31,196 bases of DNA, taken from Chara braunii. Its lineage: Eukaryota; Streptophyta; Charophyceae; Charales; Characeae. Both the position numbers and the translations under genes were made by a program. The stretch is taken from positions 1,088,639 through 1,119,834 of the forward strand of contig BFEA01000214.1 of the NCBI GenBank assembly GCA_003427395.1, given 5' to 3'. The notes under the pieces are model-generated. The model saw only the letters and a program-made list of their open reading frames with translations, was not told where the DNA came from and did not search any database. Shown here in pieces: positions 1 to 9,432 of this stretch (the stretch's first letter is position 1; the number at the start of each line of letters is the position of its first letter).

Positions 1-471
1 TTTGAGATTGAAGTTGGGTCTAAGCATTCGGTAAGTCGACTTGACCGATAGCGTGTGTAAGTGTCTGCTGAAATTCCTTTTGAGCTTGTTTTTGGTTCCC
101 CATGACCAGTATACCGGATCAAAAGGCAGATCTGAGATGGGTGTGGATGGCCTGAAGGCNAGATATGACTGTGCGTCTAGTGAGAGGACTCTGATTCTGA
201 AAATTTTCCCCACTGGAATCCAATAANGGGCCAAGTCATTNTTGAGGGTTAATACATTATCCTCCNTTAATGCCCCTGGGGCGATTAATGCCTCATTGTC
301 CGGGGATGTAAGGATGACACTACCTATCTTTNGAGGTTCTTCTATCGTAGCAATCCAATCACTTTNCCGTAGTTTNTTTCCTCTCTTGANCACTCTGAAC
401 CATTCAATGGGAATGAGTTNTATAATNTNNTCTAGATTATCTTGTAAGTGGTGGCAGTGTTTTAGTTTCTT
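1..471 (-). pseudogene. LINE ORF2 C-terminal region, cut by window edge
   Basis: Minus-strand reading continues past the stop at 474-472 with protein-like sequence (for example LIPIEWFRV, KIGSVILTSPDNEALIAPGA) running towards base 1 with frame changes. No RNase H motif is visible. The reading is weak because of N bases. It is included because the element does not end inside the window. Confidence 0.45.
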
Positions 472-2260
472 TTAGAGGTGGTGAGGGGAGACCCAGTCCC
501 GAGATTCGTCATCCCAAATATCCTNGATCCTTATAACCCCCNTNTTAATCCAACTCTTCCATGGGNTGTCATTACAGTGTAATGTGGTTCCNTGGTGGTC
601 TCTGATCNAGGTNTTNTTGAANAGTGGTTGTTGGTTAATCTCCTCCNATCNTTGTNGGAAGTGTTTATNCGGTATAGGTAGTNTTCTCNAGGTCTTGAGA
701 ATGGTAGGCCAAAAAGAGTCATTGGTGATGTCCTTCCTTNCTGCCNCCCTGTTAGACATTTGGCTTGGGTCTACCTCTTTGGNCGTGCCTCTNNGGATCG
801 GCCAATCTCTGTTTTCTAACCACATAGNGGGNTCTATGGTCTGCTCTGTCAGGGGGGCCAGTCTTTTCAGTTGTTCCCAAGCCAGGCCGTTCCACGGAGT
901 TTGCGGATTTAGTAGTAATCTCTTCACCCATTGGATTGATAGTGTCATGGCTTGGAGAGTTGGGTCAATAATTCCTAGCCCTCCCCTAGACTTTGGTTGG
1001 ATGACTAAGGACCAGGCCACTCTACTAATTACATTGTTGTACTCATGGTTCCCTCTCCACAGAAAGGCCCTGAGTTGTTGATGAAGAGACTTTGTCCATT
1101 TACAATCTGGGGCCCATATTGCTGATTTATACCAAATGGAGGCTAAGATAGCATTATTGATTACTAAGGATCTGCCTATTATCGATGTGTGCTTATTCTT
1201 CCAGAGTTCCATTTTTGTCTGGGCACTTCGTAAAATGATTTCGTCATTGATTTTTNNNTTTCCTTCGNCAGATAATNAGATGNCTAGCACTCTTATTGAT
1301 TTGTCNAGGGNAAGCCATTTGATTTTCGGTTGTTNTGGGGGCCTGACCCCCTGATGATGAATCCACCAACCTAGGGTCTTTTCTCCCCAGTTAACCTTCA
1401 TGTCTGCTATTTGGCAAAATTTATTCATTAATTCCTGAATCGCCTCCATATTCTCATGTGTTGCATCCANCATCAAAGAGAGATCATCTGCAAATAGTGA
1501 GCATATGGGAATAGCCTCTTCTGGAATGGACGTCACTTGAATTTTCCTGATGTCCTTGTTTTGTTTCAGATTGGCCGCTAAAGCTTCCATGATAATTATG
1601 AAGAGAATGCCTAACAGATCTCTGAAGATCTATTGGGGGTGCCATAGTACCATTTATCATGACTCTCGTGGTGGCGTTGCAGTGCATGATATTGACCCAT
1701 CTTCTGAAGCACGGGCCGAAGTTCATTTTTTCCAAGCATTTGTCAAGGAAAAACCAATCAACATGATCATATACTTTTTTTAAGTCTATGAAAACAAAAG
1801 ATGCATTATGTTTGGATTGGCGTGCAATTTTAATAAGTTCATTTATTAGAAGGATATTGTCTTGTATGTTGCGACCCGAGATGAATCCTGTCTGTGATGG
1901 GTGGATAATGTCCGCTATCACTTTGAGCATTCTATCAACAAGAGCTTTGGCGACCAATTTGTACACTACGGTGATAAGTGTGATGGGGCGGTAATTTCGA
2001 ATATTTAATTTGTCCCCTTTTTTGTAAAGGAGCGTGAGAATCCCTTGGCTAACTATTTCCCCCATATCCCCTGCTTCCCATACCGCTTGGTAAAAGTCCA
2101 TTAAGTCTTGTGACAATATTCCTCACATAGATTTCCAGAATTCCTTTGGGAGGTCATCAATTCCTGATGTCTTATCTTCTTCCATGAGGATTAGGGCCTT
2201 CCAAATTTCATCCTTCGTTAGTGGTGTGTCAAGTATTTCCTTTTGTGCATCCGTGATTGA
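472..2260 (-). pseudogene. LINE reverse transcriptase with core deletion
   Basis: RT copies the element RNA at the nicked target. Motifs in order on the minus strand are LLYKKGDKLNIRNYRPITLI, QTGFISGRNIQDNILLINEL, FIDLKKVYDHVDW (first catalytic Asp), INGTMAPPIDLQRSVR, and after a frame change SLFADDLSLM (the Asp-Asp pair; Phe replaces the usual Tyr, as in other plant LINEs). Between SVR and LFIIIMEALAANL, around 1608, the conserved Gln-Gly-Cys-Pro-Leu-Ser-Pro block is missing and the frame shifts. This points to a small deletion not divisible by three. Downstream are AFLWRG and AWSLVIQPKSRGGLGIIDP, the zinc-binding-like region after RT in plant LINEs. N bases blur 1330-500. Inactive copy. Confidence 0.9.
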
Positions 2261-2487
2261 TTTATTGAAGGGGGTTAGGAATTCCTTGATTTGTTTTTCT
2301 TTTTCTGGGAGGGGAATCGAATAATTTTTTTTAGGTGAAGAGGTCCTTGTAATACTCTCTTGCTAACTTCATACTAGCCGCAGTTGAGATGGCTAATGGT
2401 TCATCATTGTTGAAGGGATTGATTAAGGCCTCTATTGCAGTTCTTCCAGATCTCGCTCTGGCCATGGTGAAAAAACGAGCGTCCATG

Positions 2488-2919
2488 TCACCTTCCATCT
2501 GGTGTTTCTTTAATTTGCCTCGAATTCTGACTCCCCTGCCATCTGTACTCTATGTACTTGAGCAATTGATCCTCAAGTGATTGAATCTCTTTTGAAACTG
2601 CTTCAAGGGCGTCTTGATCTTGTGGGTTTGAGTCTATTCTTTGTAAGTCTTGAATTTTTTCTTGAATTTCTATCTCCTTTTGATGTCTTAGTTTTGCCAA
2701 GGCTTTTGAGTACTCATTGCATTTACGTCCTAGGAAAACTAGGCCGTTGTTGAACCATGTGATATCATTGTCAATGTGGACCCTCTTTTTCTTCCAGAAT
2801 TTCCAAACATCCTTTAGATATTGTAGGAAGTCTTGGTCTTTCAAATGAGAAGTGTTTAGTTTATAGAACCCCTTGCCTTGATCCGGTTTCTTACGGAAGG
2901 AGAAAACCGCCATACACAT
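2488..2919 (-). pseudogene. LINE ORF2 linker between endonuclease and RT
   Basis: An open stretch of 143 codons joins endonuclease and RT. It includes FYKLNTSHLKDQDFLQYL, the Trp/Phe-x-Leu-Asn pattern typical of the start of the LINE inter-domain linker, and a Lys/Glu-rich helical part that could form a coiled coil (QKEIEIQEKIQDLQRID onward). It ends in a TGA at 2490-2488. The protein resumes downstream in other frames with SGRTAIEALINPFNNDEP (about 2450-2395) and LTKDEIWKALILMEEDKTSG (about 2225-2165), the usual lead-in to the RT palm. Function is that of the parent ORF2; it is not a separate gene. Confidence 0.7.
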
Positions 2920-3765
2920 TGCATGATCAAGGCCTGAGAATGAACTTTTGGGGAGAACACTAGCAAATTGGAGGACTCCCTGAAGGTCTTATGAGACCAG
3001 GATGAGATCTATTCTGGGTTTAGTAGGTCTATTTGAGAGTCTTTTGGTGAAGCAGGAGAAGGACTTAGTTGTTGGATTTAATCTTCTGTAAGAGTCAAAC
3101 AAATTAAAGGAATTACACAATTTGGATACGATTTGCTCGTCTTCTTCTATATAGGTTGGACACGGTGAGGGTATATTCCACCTATCCAAGTTTCGGTCCG
3201 GTGCTGCGTTGAAATCACCCGCCATTATAACTAGGATACCTATTGGGAGGCGGGGAAGAAGTGAGTCAAAGAAGTCCTTGCGTTCTCCACCGTCATTGGG
3301 TCCGTATACATTTAGTATACTAACCACCTCTAATTCTAGCATCGCCAGTATATATATCCATCTCCCTTCCTGCTGGTCCGCCTCCCAATTAAGTATTTCT
3401 ACTTTAAAATCCGGAGGGATCCGGAGGGATCCATATTGCTGGTCCGCCTCCCAATTAAGTATTTCTACTTTTGTTGCGTGGGCCCGGTAAGCCGTATGAG
3501 GCCAAAGTTCTTTATGCATGTGGTTATGGGGAGGAGAGTCCATTAGATGTGTTTCTTGGATGCAGATCACATCAGGCCACTCCCTTCCCCCTACCCCTTT
3601 AATAAGTTTAAGTATGGCTTGGCGTTTGGGATACTTGGCAGATCCTAATCCATTCACATTTAAGGATCTGAGGTCCAAATCAGCATTTCTTTTAATGAGC
3701 TTCCAGTTCTTGTCTTTATTGTAAAGTAGGTCAATTAAGTTAATTTCATCAGATTTACTATCCAT
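2900..3765 (-). pseudogene. LINE apurinic-like endonuclease domain, interrupted
   Basis: This domain nicks target DNA to prime reverse transcription. The APE-type motifs are visible in order: RSLNVNGLGS (first Asn), VICIQETHL (catalytic Glu), ILNVYGPND, MAGDFNAAPDRNLD (Asp and Asn) and RIDLILVS (Asp). The frame ends at 2989, just after RIDLILVS. The closing motif, normally Ser-Asp-His, appears in another frame as SGLDHAMCMAVFSF at about 2940-2900, with the Ser lost and Asp-His kept. Other damage is an in-frame 22-residue duplication (3371-3471) that repeats VEILNWEADQQ where a Gly-rich strand is expected. The start is the ATG at 3765. Family assignment is firm; activity is excluded by the frame break. 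Confidence 0.85.
3371..3471. repeat. 66-bp tandem duplication inside the endonuclease
   Basis: A 35-bp sequence beginning TGCTGGTCCGCCTCCCAATT occurs at 3371-3405 and again at 3437-3471, offset 66 bp. The decamer CCGGAGGGAT is also tandemly doubled at 3411-3430. The offset is a multiple of three, so the duplication stays in frame and repeats VEILNWEADQQ in the protein. Confidence 0.9.
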
Positions 3766-3769
3766 TTTA
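3763..3769 (-). promoter_or_regulatory. TAAAATG stop/start junction between LINE ORFs
   Basis: The sense strand reads TAA-A-ATG: the stop of the 377-aa ORF (3769-3767), one A, then the ATG (3765-3763) of the endonuclease ORF, which starts MDSKSDE in a good context (A at -3, G at +4). Such close stop/start pairs are used for termination-reinitiation in some LINEs, for example the overlapping ORFs of silkworm SART1. That this one works that way is inference. An upstream ATG at 3795 in the same frame overlaps the previous ORF by 29 nt. Confidence 0.5.
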
Positions 3770-4900
3770 TATAATTTCTTCCCAGGACATAGCATCTAGA
3801 ACACCCCCTTTCTCTAGGGTCGTCTGTCGTACTAGTATGAGAAGTAGGTGAGTAATGTCATCCTCCGACCAGAACTGACTAGCTTTGATTTTAAGAATTT
3901 GTAGGTCCTTAATTGCTTCCGTATTCATCCATTTCAGACAGGGTGTCTCAGTCAGTCTAAACTTGATAAAAATATCGTTGTCTGCGATTTTCTCAGTCTC
4001 TGATGACAATGGTGGAGAGACCCAAATTCCTTCTGGAAACTGTTCCTTTATTGTGTTGAGAATTTCGGATCTCAGCAAGGCTGTGTNCGCTCNTTGCAGA
4101 GTGATCTNCCCATATTGAGACGGGAGAATCACTGAGAGNNCTGCCTCCCATTCTCCATTCCTGAGNCTTACCGGGAGGAAGATTGTTCCTGATTTGGGTA
4201 GGAAGGCCTGNTCCATTGACCGGGAGAGATGATATNTAATTTTNTGTCGTTTGCTGGTGGANTCCGACAGTGAGGGGATACTGACTAGTTGANGCAGTNG
4301 TGAGGGCTGTGCTGTGTGATTACTTTGTGGTTTCCNTGTTTCTNAGATTAATTCGTCCTCAATCTGCTGCTCCTGAGTGAGGTCTATTGTTTCTTCATCT
4401 ACCGTCCTGGCTTTTGTACTCACCCTGACTGTTGTTACTCCTTCNGCCTTTCCTCCCTTCCCNTTTCTTAACTCCAGGTGGGATACAGTGAGGTCTTCCT
4501 CCTCTAGTAGGGAGGATCTTCTGTTCGTTAATTCTGGCTGGGAGGAGCCGATCTGTAGGAATTTTTTTTCTCCTGTTATTGGGGAAAGAATCTTGATTAG
4601 TTTCGGATGTGTTTGTGGTAAGTTGTGAATACTTTTTATCCCGGTTTCCTTCGCTGCAGGGGGGTCATTTTGCAGGGCGAGATCTGTTGCATTGATGGTG
4701 AAACCCTCTTCCTGGTGCGAACTGAGATCTTGCGGACCTCTAAGTAGTCTCTTTTGCATTGGAGTGTGGGTTTGGGCGTCGTCTGGGTTTTTTATAAACA
4801 TTTGGGACGTCGTAATTACGACCTGCAGTTCTGAGGCTTGGATTTGATTCAATCCATCAGGGGAAGAGAACTGTTGATCCGGAGTGATGGATTGAATCAT
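3767..4900 (-). CDS. LINE middle ORF, 377 aa, function unknown
   Basis: An open frame of 377 codons starts at an ATG at 4900 and ends TAA at 3769-3767, between ORF1 and the endonuclease. I recognise no catalytic motif or zinc knuckle. The first half is hydrophilic and Ser/Gln/Glu-rich (for example DEETIDLTQEQQIEDEL near residues 190-205). The second half looks more folded, with segments such as GIWVSPPLSSETEKIADND and IFIKFRLTETPCLKWMN. It could be an extended N-terminal region of ORF2 cut off by a frame change, or a true extra ORF. The remarkable link is the 3' end, where its stop is one base from the ATG of the endonuclease ORF (see 3763-3769). Several N bases make about 15 residues uncertain. 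Unlike its neighbours it has no internal stop. Confidence 0.55.
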   Translation of the reverse strand: MIQSITPDQQFSSPDGLNQIQASELQVVITTSQMFIKNPDDAQTHTPMQKRLLRGPQDLSSHQEEGFTINATDLALQNDPPAAKETGIKSIHNLPQTHPKLIKILSPITGEKKFLQIGSSQPELTNRRSSLLEEEDLTVSHLELRXGKGGKXEGVTTVRVSTKARTVDEETIDLTQEQQIEDELIXETXKPQSNHTAQPSXLXQLVSIPSLSXSTSKRXKIXYHLSRSMXQAFLPKSGTIFLPVXLRNGEWEAXLSVILPSQYGXITLQXAXTALLRSEILNTIKEQFPEGIWVSPPLSSETEKIADNDIFIKFRLTETPCLKWMNTEAIKDLQILKIKASQFWSEDDITHLLLILVRQTTLEKGGVLDAMSWEEII

Positions 4901-4929
4901 GCTGTGTTGAGAGAGTGAGGGGGCCTGTA

Positions 4930-4952
4930 TTTTTTTTTTTTTTTTTTTTTTT
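4930..4952 (-). repeat. 23-nt A tract between LINE ORF1 and ORF2
   Basis: On the sense (minus) strand an uninterrupted run of 23 A residues sits 12 nt after the ORF1 stop and 29 nt before the ATG of the next ORF. It could be slippage growth of a short A run, or a relic poly(A) from template jumping between two RNAs. The run itself is certain; its origin is not. Confidence 0.9.
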
Positions 4953-4964
4953 AAGGCTGTCTAT

Positions 4965-7927
4965 TTATCCGGGTGGTTTTTTCCTCGGGGTGAGAGCCAA
5001 CTTTTCCAACTTCCTATTGTGGTACCCTGCTTTCTTTGCCTTCATTGAGAAGTCACCCAGTTTATTCGGCCTCGGCTGTTTGGATCTCATTTCTTTTTTG
5101 TGGGCTGTGAATCTAAGATTTGTGTGTCTGTCTTTTCTCCTCGCTAGTTCCTTTATCCTCGTGGTTCCACTGGTAATCCTGGTTTCCATAGTGGAATCCT
5201 GGTTTGCTTTACCTTTGCACATATTGGAATCCTGGTCTGTTTTGCCTCTACAGATAATCTGAGTCTGGCTCAGTTCATCTGGCTGTGAGAGATGACTCTC
5301 ATTACTCTCCTTTTCTGAGACAGTTTCCATAGTGGAATCGTGGTCCGCTTTGCCCCCGGAGTTAGACTGAACCTGGCTCAGATCATCTGGCTGTGAGTAA
5401 TGTTTCTCAATGGCCGCCTTCTCTAAAACTGTGTGGAGGAGCTTGTCACACATTTCAGACCAAGCAAAGTGTGATGGGAGTCCGAATTGGAGTGTTGTCT
5501 TCAAGCTTTCACTATTCGTGAGAAGATAGGAAATTTGAATTTGAGTATGCTGCCAGTCTATCCCCGAGTTCGCAGCAATTTTGAATTTTAAATTCGCAAT
5601 AAGCCACATTACCATCCTGTGAAGACTGGATTGCAGTTCTATCAATGAGTCCACCCCCTTCTCATTGACCCCCATTACAGCGAACGGAGAGGGCGCTACA
5701 GGGGCTACCTCTACTTCCATCATTTCAGGTGAGAAGACTTTTTTCAACTGATCAACATCCATGTATTCTTCTTCCCCCTTTTTTCCCAGTGATTGCGTTT
5801 CCTCCTCTGAGTATGGAAGAAGTTCTCCCTCATGGGCCCTGTGGTCCAAGTGTTGGTGATTGGGGTGTATTTGGATGACCTGTAGTTGTTGGTGTTGTTG
5901 TTGTTGTCGCTGTTGATGTTGTTGCGATTGTTTTGATTGTTGGTCCAAAGAGTGGGCAGGGGGTTGGTCGTGGGTACTCTTATTTGATTCGGGTTCCTGG
6001 GACTTCTTTCCAACCTCTTTCCATTCCAGGTTGCCTGATTGTACCTTCTTCTGTAGGTAAGCTTCCAGGGCCGGTCCCAAGGGCCTGCCATGTCCCGTGG
6101 AAGTCTCTCCTTTACCCTGCGATAACTGGTTTGACTGGTTTGATAGACTTTGTTGGTTTAGTTGGTTTGAACTCGTGTGGTTTGAATGGCCTTGCCTGCC
6201 CTGATTCTGATGCCCCTGATTGTTGTGGTTTCCTTGTTTCCCCTGATTACCGTGGGGGGGTGGATAAGATGAGTGTTGCTGGTGTTGATATGTGAGATGC
6301 AGTGACACCCAATCTGCTGGAGGGCGATGAGTTTTTCGATGGTCATTTCTTCCTTCCCAGTACCAACCAATTGTCACTCCCGAAGAGTTGGTTTTGTCAC
6401 TATACACCCACCCCTCATGTCCTGGTGAGCCAGGGGTCCACCGGTGCGATCGCAGAGGATCCTTGTTCAATCTGTGCTCCGTAGTCGTTGCATATTGGGG
6501 GTGCATGGGACAGGCAAATTCCATGCTTAGATGCCCGTATGCTTTGCATTTAAAGCACCATGGTCTAAATTTATGAGCCGTATGTATTTGATATATCCTT
6601 CCACCCATCTTGTATGGAGTAATATCGTCGAGAGAAAATAGTTGTTCTTTTTGCAGATCTAGAGCAAGCATCAAATAGTCGCCCCTTTTTGCCACGTGCA
6701 CAAGGAGCGGATCAATGAAATCGACTATTTTGAACTGTTGACCCAAATCGTGCACAAAAGCTGCTTGGACCTCTATTGGGATGTGCCTGATCTCAACCCA
6801 ATAGAAATCCTTCATTAACTTGTCATTTTTCTCCTCCGGACTAATCTTTTTTGGTAACCACGGATAGATTCTTACTTGTGACGTGCCCAGAACAGTTTTT
6901 TCCAGTTCTCAATTATTTTTTTATATTTCTCAAACAGGCAAAGGACTGTGAAAACTGTAGGGGAAATGGGTTGGATTAAAAAAAATTCGGAGACCGCTTC
7001 TTGGCTCTCCTTCAACTGCTCCAGTCTTTTACAAATCCACTTTATCTTGTCATTAGTGGATCTGTTGGCTCCCTCATTGTAGAAAATCCAGTTGCATGCA
7101 TGCTTCATATAGATCGCATCTCTGTGAGGAAGTTTCTCTGCCGGGTAGGATTTCACGAGTGTTTTTCTTCCTCCTTGTTCAATAACTTTCTGTTCTGAGG
7201 GTTGGAGAAAGAGGGTTAAGAAATAAGCCCTTGCAGAGGACAGATTGCGGAGGGGAATCTTGAGTTCCTCGGCTGGAGCGCCCGGAGGATCTACAACTGG
7301 TCTGCTGACGGTGAGTGTCTTATCCTGAAGTGCCGTTCCGACCCTCTGTGCCCATGTCCCCCCAGATTGATCGTTAGAGTTCTCTGATTTGCCATGTAGA
7401 GTTCCTTTTTTCTTGTTGAACTGTTCCAGTCATTTCTCTTCTTCAGTAAGGATCTCATCTTGGTCACCGTCACGCATTACCCTATCCTCCCTGGCCAATC
7501 CCTTCCCTAGTACGTTCCTTGCGATCTGTTGCTCCGCGGTCGTCTGCGGAGTATGAGATTGTGATTGATTGTGATCTGGATGGGGAGAGTGAGGGGGTGG
7601 GTCACTGTTCTCCCCTTGGAGATTTGGTTGCTGCTTCTCTTGGTTCCCAAGGGGAGGAAACTGGGTTTGATGGGTTTGAAGAGGGGGAGACCTTTGTGAC
7701 GAGTTCGGGGACGATGTTTGAGACAACCATTTTGCAGCATTTCTGGTCTTCCAGATGTTGCCGCTTTGACTATTAATAGTCATTGTTTTTTGCTGCATTT
7801 GGTGGGGCGAAGAAGGTCTGGCGTACGGGGCAGACCCCAGGTGCCTGAACAAGTTGTGCCTCATAGCCCCTTGGTAGAACAAAAGGGAGTCCTGGCCCTT
7901 TGCTCTCTTTGCTGTCATTTTGAGCAT
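4965..7927 (-). pseudogene. LINE ORF1 (gag-like RNA-binding protein), frameshifted
   Basis: ORF1 proteins of LINEs bind the element RNA in a ribonucleoprotein. Pieces lie in several frames: an N-terminal Pro/Gln-rich stretch (7927-7430), short segments at 7473-7291 and 7156-6872, and a long open part (6815-4965, 616 codons). Just before and within the long part is a domain resembling the plant LINE DUF4283-type region (for example FYWVEIRHIPIEV near 6800). It is followed by a knuckle, CFKCKAYGHLSMEFAC, with spacing C-x2-C-x4-H-x6-C, longer than the usual x4 at the end. Then come Gln/Asn-rich tracts (about 6250-5870), an acidic section with imperfect repeats around SQPDxLSQ and GKADxDSTMET (about 5400-5170), and a Lys/Arg-rich C terminus ending KKPPG. 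At least three frame changes in the first 1.1 kb disable it. Confidence 0.75.
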
Positions 7928-7979
7928 TTTGACTGGTGACAGAAATTGAGGGACTGATGATAGGGTTGAGGCAAGTCAA

Positions 7980-8666
7980 CGCCTGCGATTGCTAGTGATT
8001 TGGGTTTGTAGGGTTGTGGTTGAGTTGGACGTAGCTTCACCTCCTTCCTGACTTCTTCTGTAACCCAGATGAGGAGATGATTAGGAGATGTCATTAATTG
8101 GAAGACGTGGGGAGAGTAACACTTGGATGACGTGTCGCTACTATCCTATCAAGAATGTCGTGATCTGCCTCCTGTTCTCCTTGCGACTTTTGTGAGCCCT
8201 TCGATCTGTGCACTTATACTTTTGCTACTAATTCTGAAATTTACATCCGACACCTGTATTATCAACAACTGTACTTCCTCTCTGAAGAGGATCGCCTGTA
8301 ATGATTGGAGATATGTGAAACACACCACGGTCAACCCTCACATTTGTAATGTATGGGACCGTAATCCTTGATTGAGGAGGATCGCCTTGTCATGGCAGAA
8401 GCTGTATGATATATTTGACTGTCTATACACACACTTTTCTGGCAGGCTATTCTCCGCTATACTCCAGCCGATGGGGAGAGCGACGACCAATACAGATTTA
8501 CTGAGTGGGTCGCCACACTGGAGTATAAATGTCGGAACGCGTATCACAGTAGGTGACACGTGTCAGGAACTCGCTACACGTCAGCCCGTGACGTGTCCAG
8601 CCCCAAGGTGCCCGTCCTTCTTGCGCGTGCGTTAGGCGCTCTCGGTCGACCCCCGCAAAAAGCCTC
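7980..8666. other. Region without recognisable gene (possible LINE 5' UTR)
   Basis: No convincing coding sequence on either strand. The part next to 7980 may be the LINE 5' UTR, but no promoter or target duplication is identifiable. A perfect 10-bp palindrome GACACGTGTC, containing a CACGTG G-box core, lies at 8555-8564, and a TATAAAT lies 26 bp upstream of it at 8523-8529. Their relevance is unknown. Confidence 0.4.
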
Positions 8667-8952
8667 CCCTTCTTCCTCCATCTCCATCTCCATCTCTATC
8701 ACTAGCGGAGCACCACACCTGGTGGGTCCGCTACACCATGTACTCAATTACTCATCCTACATGGCACTGCATGGAAACGACCTTTCTATAGGTAGGAGTA
8801 GTGGTAGGTAGGTAGTGTGAGGAAAAATTGAGAGAAGAGTAAAGTTAAAAAAAAAAAAAAAAACAAAAAAAAAAAAAACGACCTTTCTCACTGATTCAAG
8901 CAATGCCATGTAGTTTTTTTATTTTTACCGGAAATCAGTGAGAAAGGTCGTT

Positions 8953-8964
8953 GTTGTTGTTGTT

Positions 8965-9003
<39 letters not shown>

Positions 9004-9060
9004 TATACTCTTCTCTCAATTTTTCCTCACACTACCTACCTACCACTACTCCTACCTATA
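8953..9060 (-). mobile_element. Short poly(A) retroposon (about 60-bp body) with target duplication
   Basis: The insertion is flanked by GAAAGGTCGTT at 8942-8952 and 9061-9071, an 11-bp direct repeat typical of LINE-driven retroposition. On the minus strand it reads TATAGGTAGGAGTAGTGGTA, then a body ending GAGAGAAGAGTATAGTT, then about 35 A and CAA repeats. An uninterrupted version of the target survives at 19940-20000, where the bases matching GAAAGGTCG run straight into TTTCCATGCAGTGCC. The inverse copy lies in the other palindrome arm (8787-8878), and a relative with the same 3' end is at 28886-28957. It may be a SINE-like family or 5'-truncated 3' ends of a LINE. Confidence 0.75.
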
Positions 9061-9106
9061 GAAAGGTCGTTTCCATGCAGTGCCATATAGGATGAGTAAT
9101 TGAGTA

Positions 9107-9111
9107 CATGG
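9107..9111. repeat. Target-site duplication, left copy (CATGG)
   Basis: CATGG directly abuts the outer end of the left LTR and is repeated at 19865-19869 beyond the right LTR. Five bases is the usual Ty3/gypsy duplication length. Confidence 0.9.
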
Positions 9112-9432
9112 TGTAGAGGACCCACCAGGTGTGGTGCTCTGCTAGTGATAGAGATGGAGATGGAGGAAGAAGGGGGTAGCAAGATGCACAGCGCAGCTCC
9201 CCACGCAAGACTGCAACGCACGTACTCCAAAATGCGCGAGTGTAGAATGAGGACGAAAACAGACAACTGTTGGGTTATACCCCAGCGGACTGACGAGACT
9301 GGGCTGGACTGGCTGGTACCGACAGAGGTACCGCCCTGGACTGGACTGGACTGGACTGCCCCCGAATAGAACACAGGTCTGTGAGAACAGGCCAAGGGGC
9401 TGGTCTCACAGGCCAACCAGAGGTCCGCTACA
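9112..9432 (-). repeat. 3' LTR (321 bp)
   Basis: Starts TGTAGAGGACCC and ends GGTCCGCTACA on the plus strand, so the tips are inverted repeats. It contains a run of GGACT pentamers (9344-9358 area), a GGTACC pair at 9315-9332, and an inverted repeat TCTGTGAGA / TCTCACAGG that could fold in the U3 region. Same length as the right LTR, with about 19 substitutions. Confidence 0.95.

Larger units (their letters stand above)
1..7979 (-). mobile_element. Non-LTR retrotransposon (LINE), decayed, 3' end outside window
   Basis: The minus strand reads, in order, a gag-like ORF1 with a zinc knuckle (7927-4965), a second ORF (4900-3767), an APE-type endonuclease (3765-2900), a reverse transcriptase (about 2260-1480) and the Cys/Trp-containing C-terminal region found in plant LINE ORF2 proteins (about 1090-800). 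Coding similarity appears to continue to base 1, so the 3' UTR and poly(A) tail lie off the left edge. The 5' boundary is not defined; 7979 is the first plausible upstream ATG. Frameshifts, stop codons, a duplication and a deletion make this copy inactive. Scattered single N bases between about 160 and 4460 suggest collapsed near-identical copies. The protein order is seen directly; assignment to a plant LINE/L1-like clade is inference. Confidence 0.9.
8667..9175. repeat. 509-bp near-perfect palindrome spanning LTR end and retroposon
   Basis: Left arm 8667-8846 is the reverse complement of right arm 9001-9175. The poly(A) (8847-8878) and poly(T) (8966-9000) also pair, as do 8879-8896 and 8933-8950 (CGACCTTTCTCACTGATT and its complement), leaving a 36-nt loop (8897-8932). 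From outside inwards each arm holds about 69 bp of the terminal LTR sequence, the target-site bases CATGG, about 35 bp of an older repeat, and a short poly(A) retroposon. A transcript across it would fold into a dsRNA of about 230 bp with few mismatches. Confidence 0.95.
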
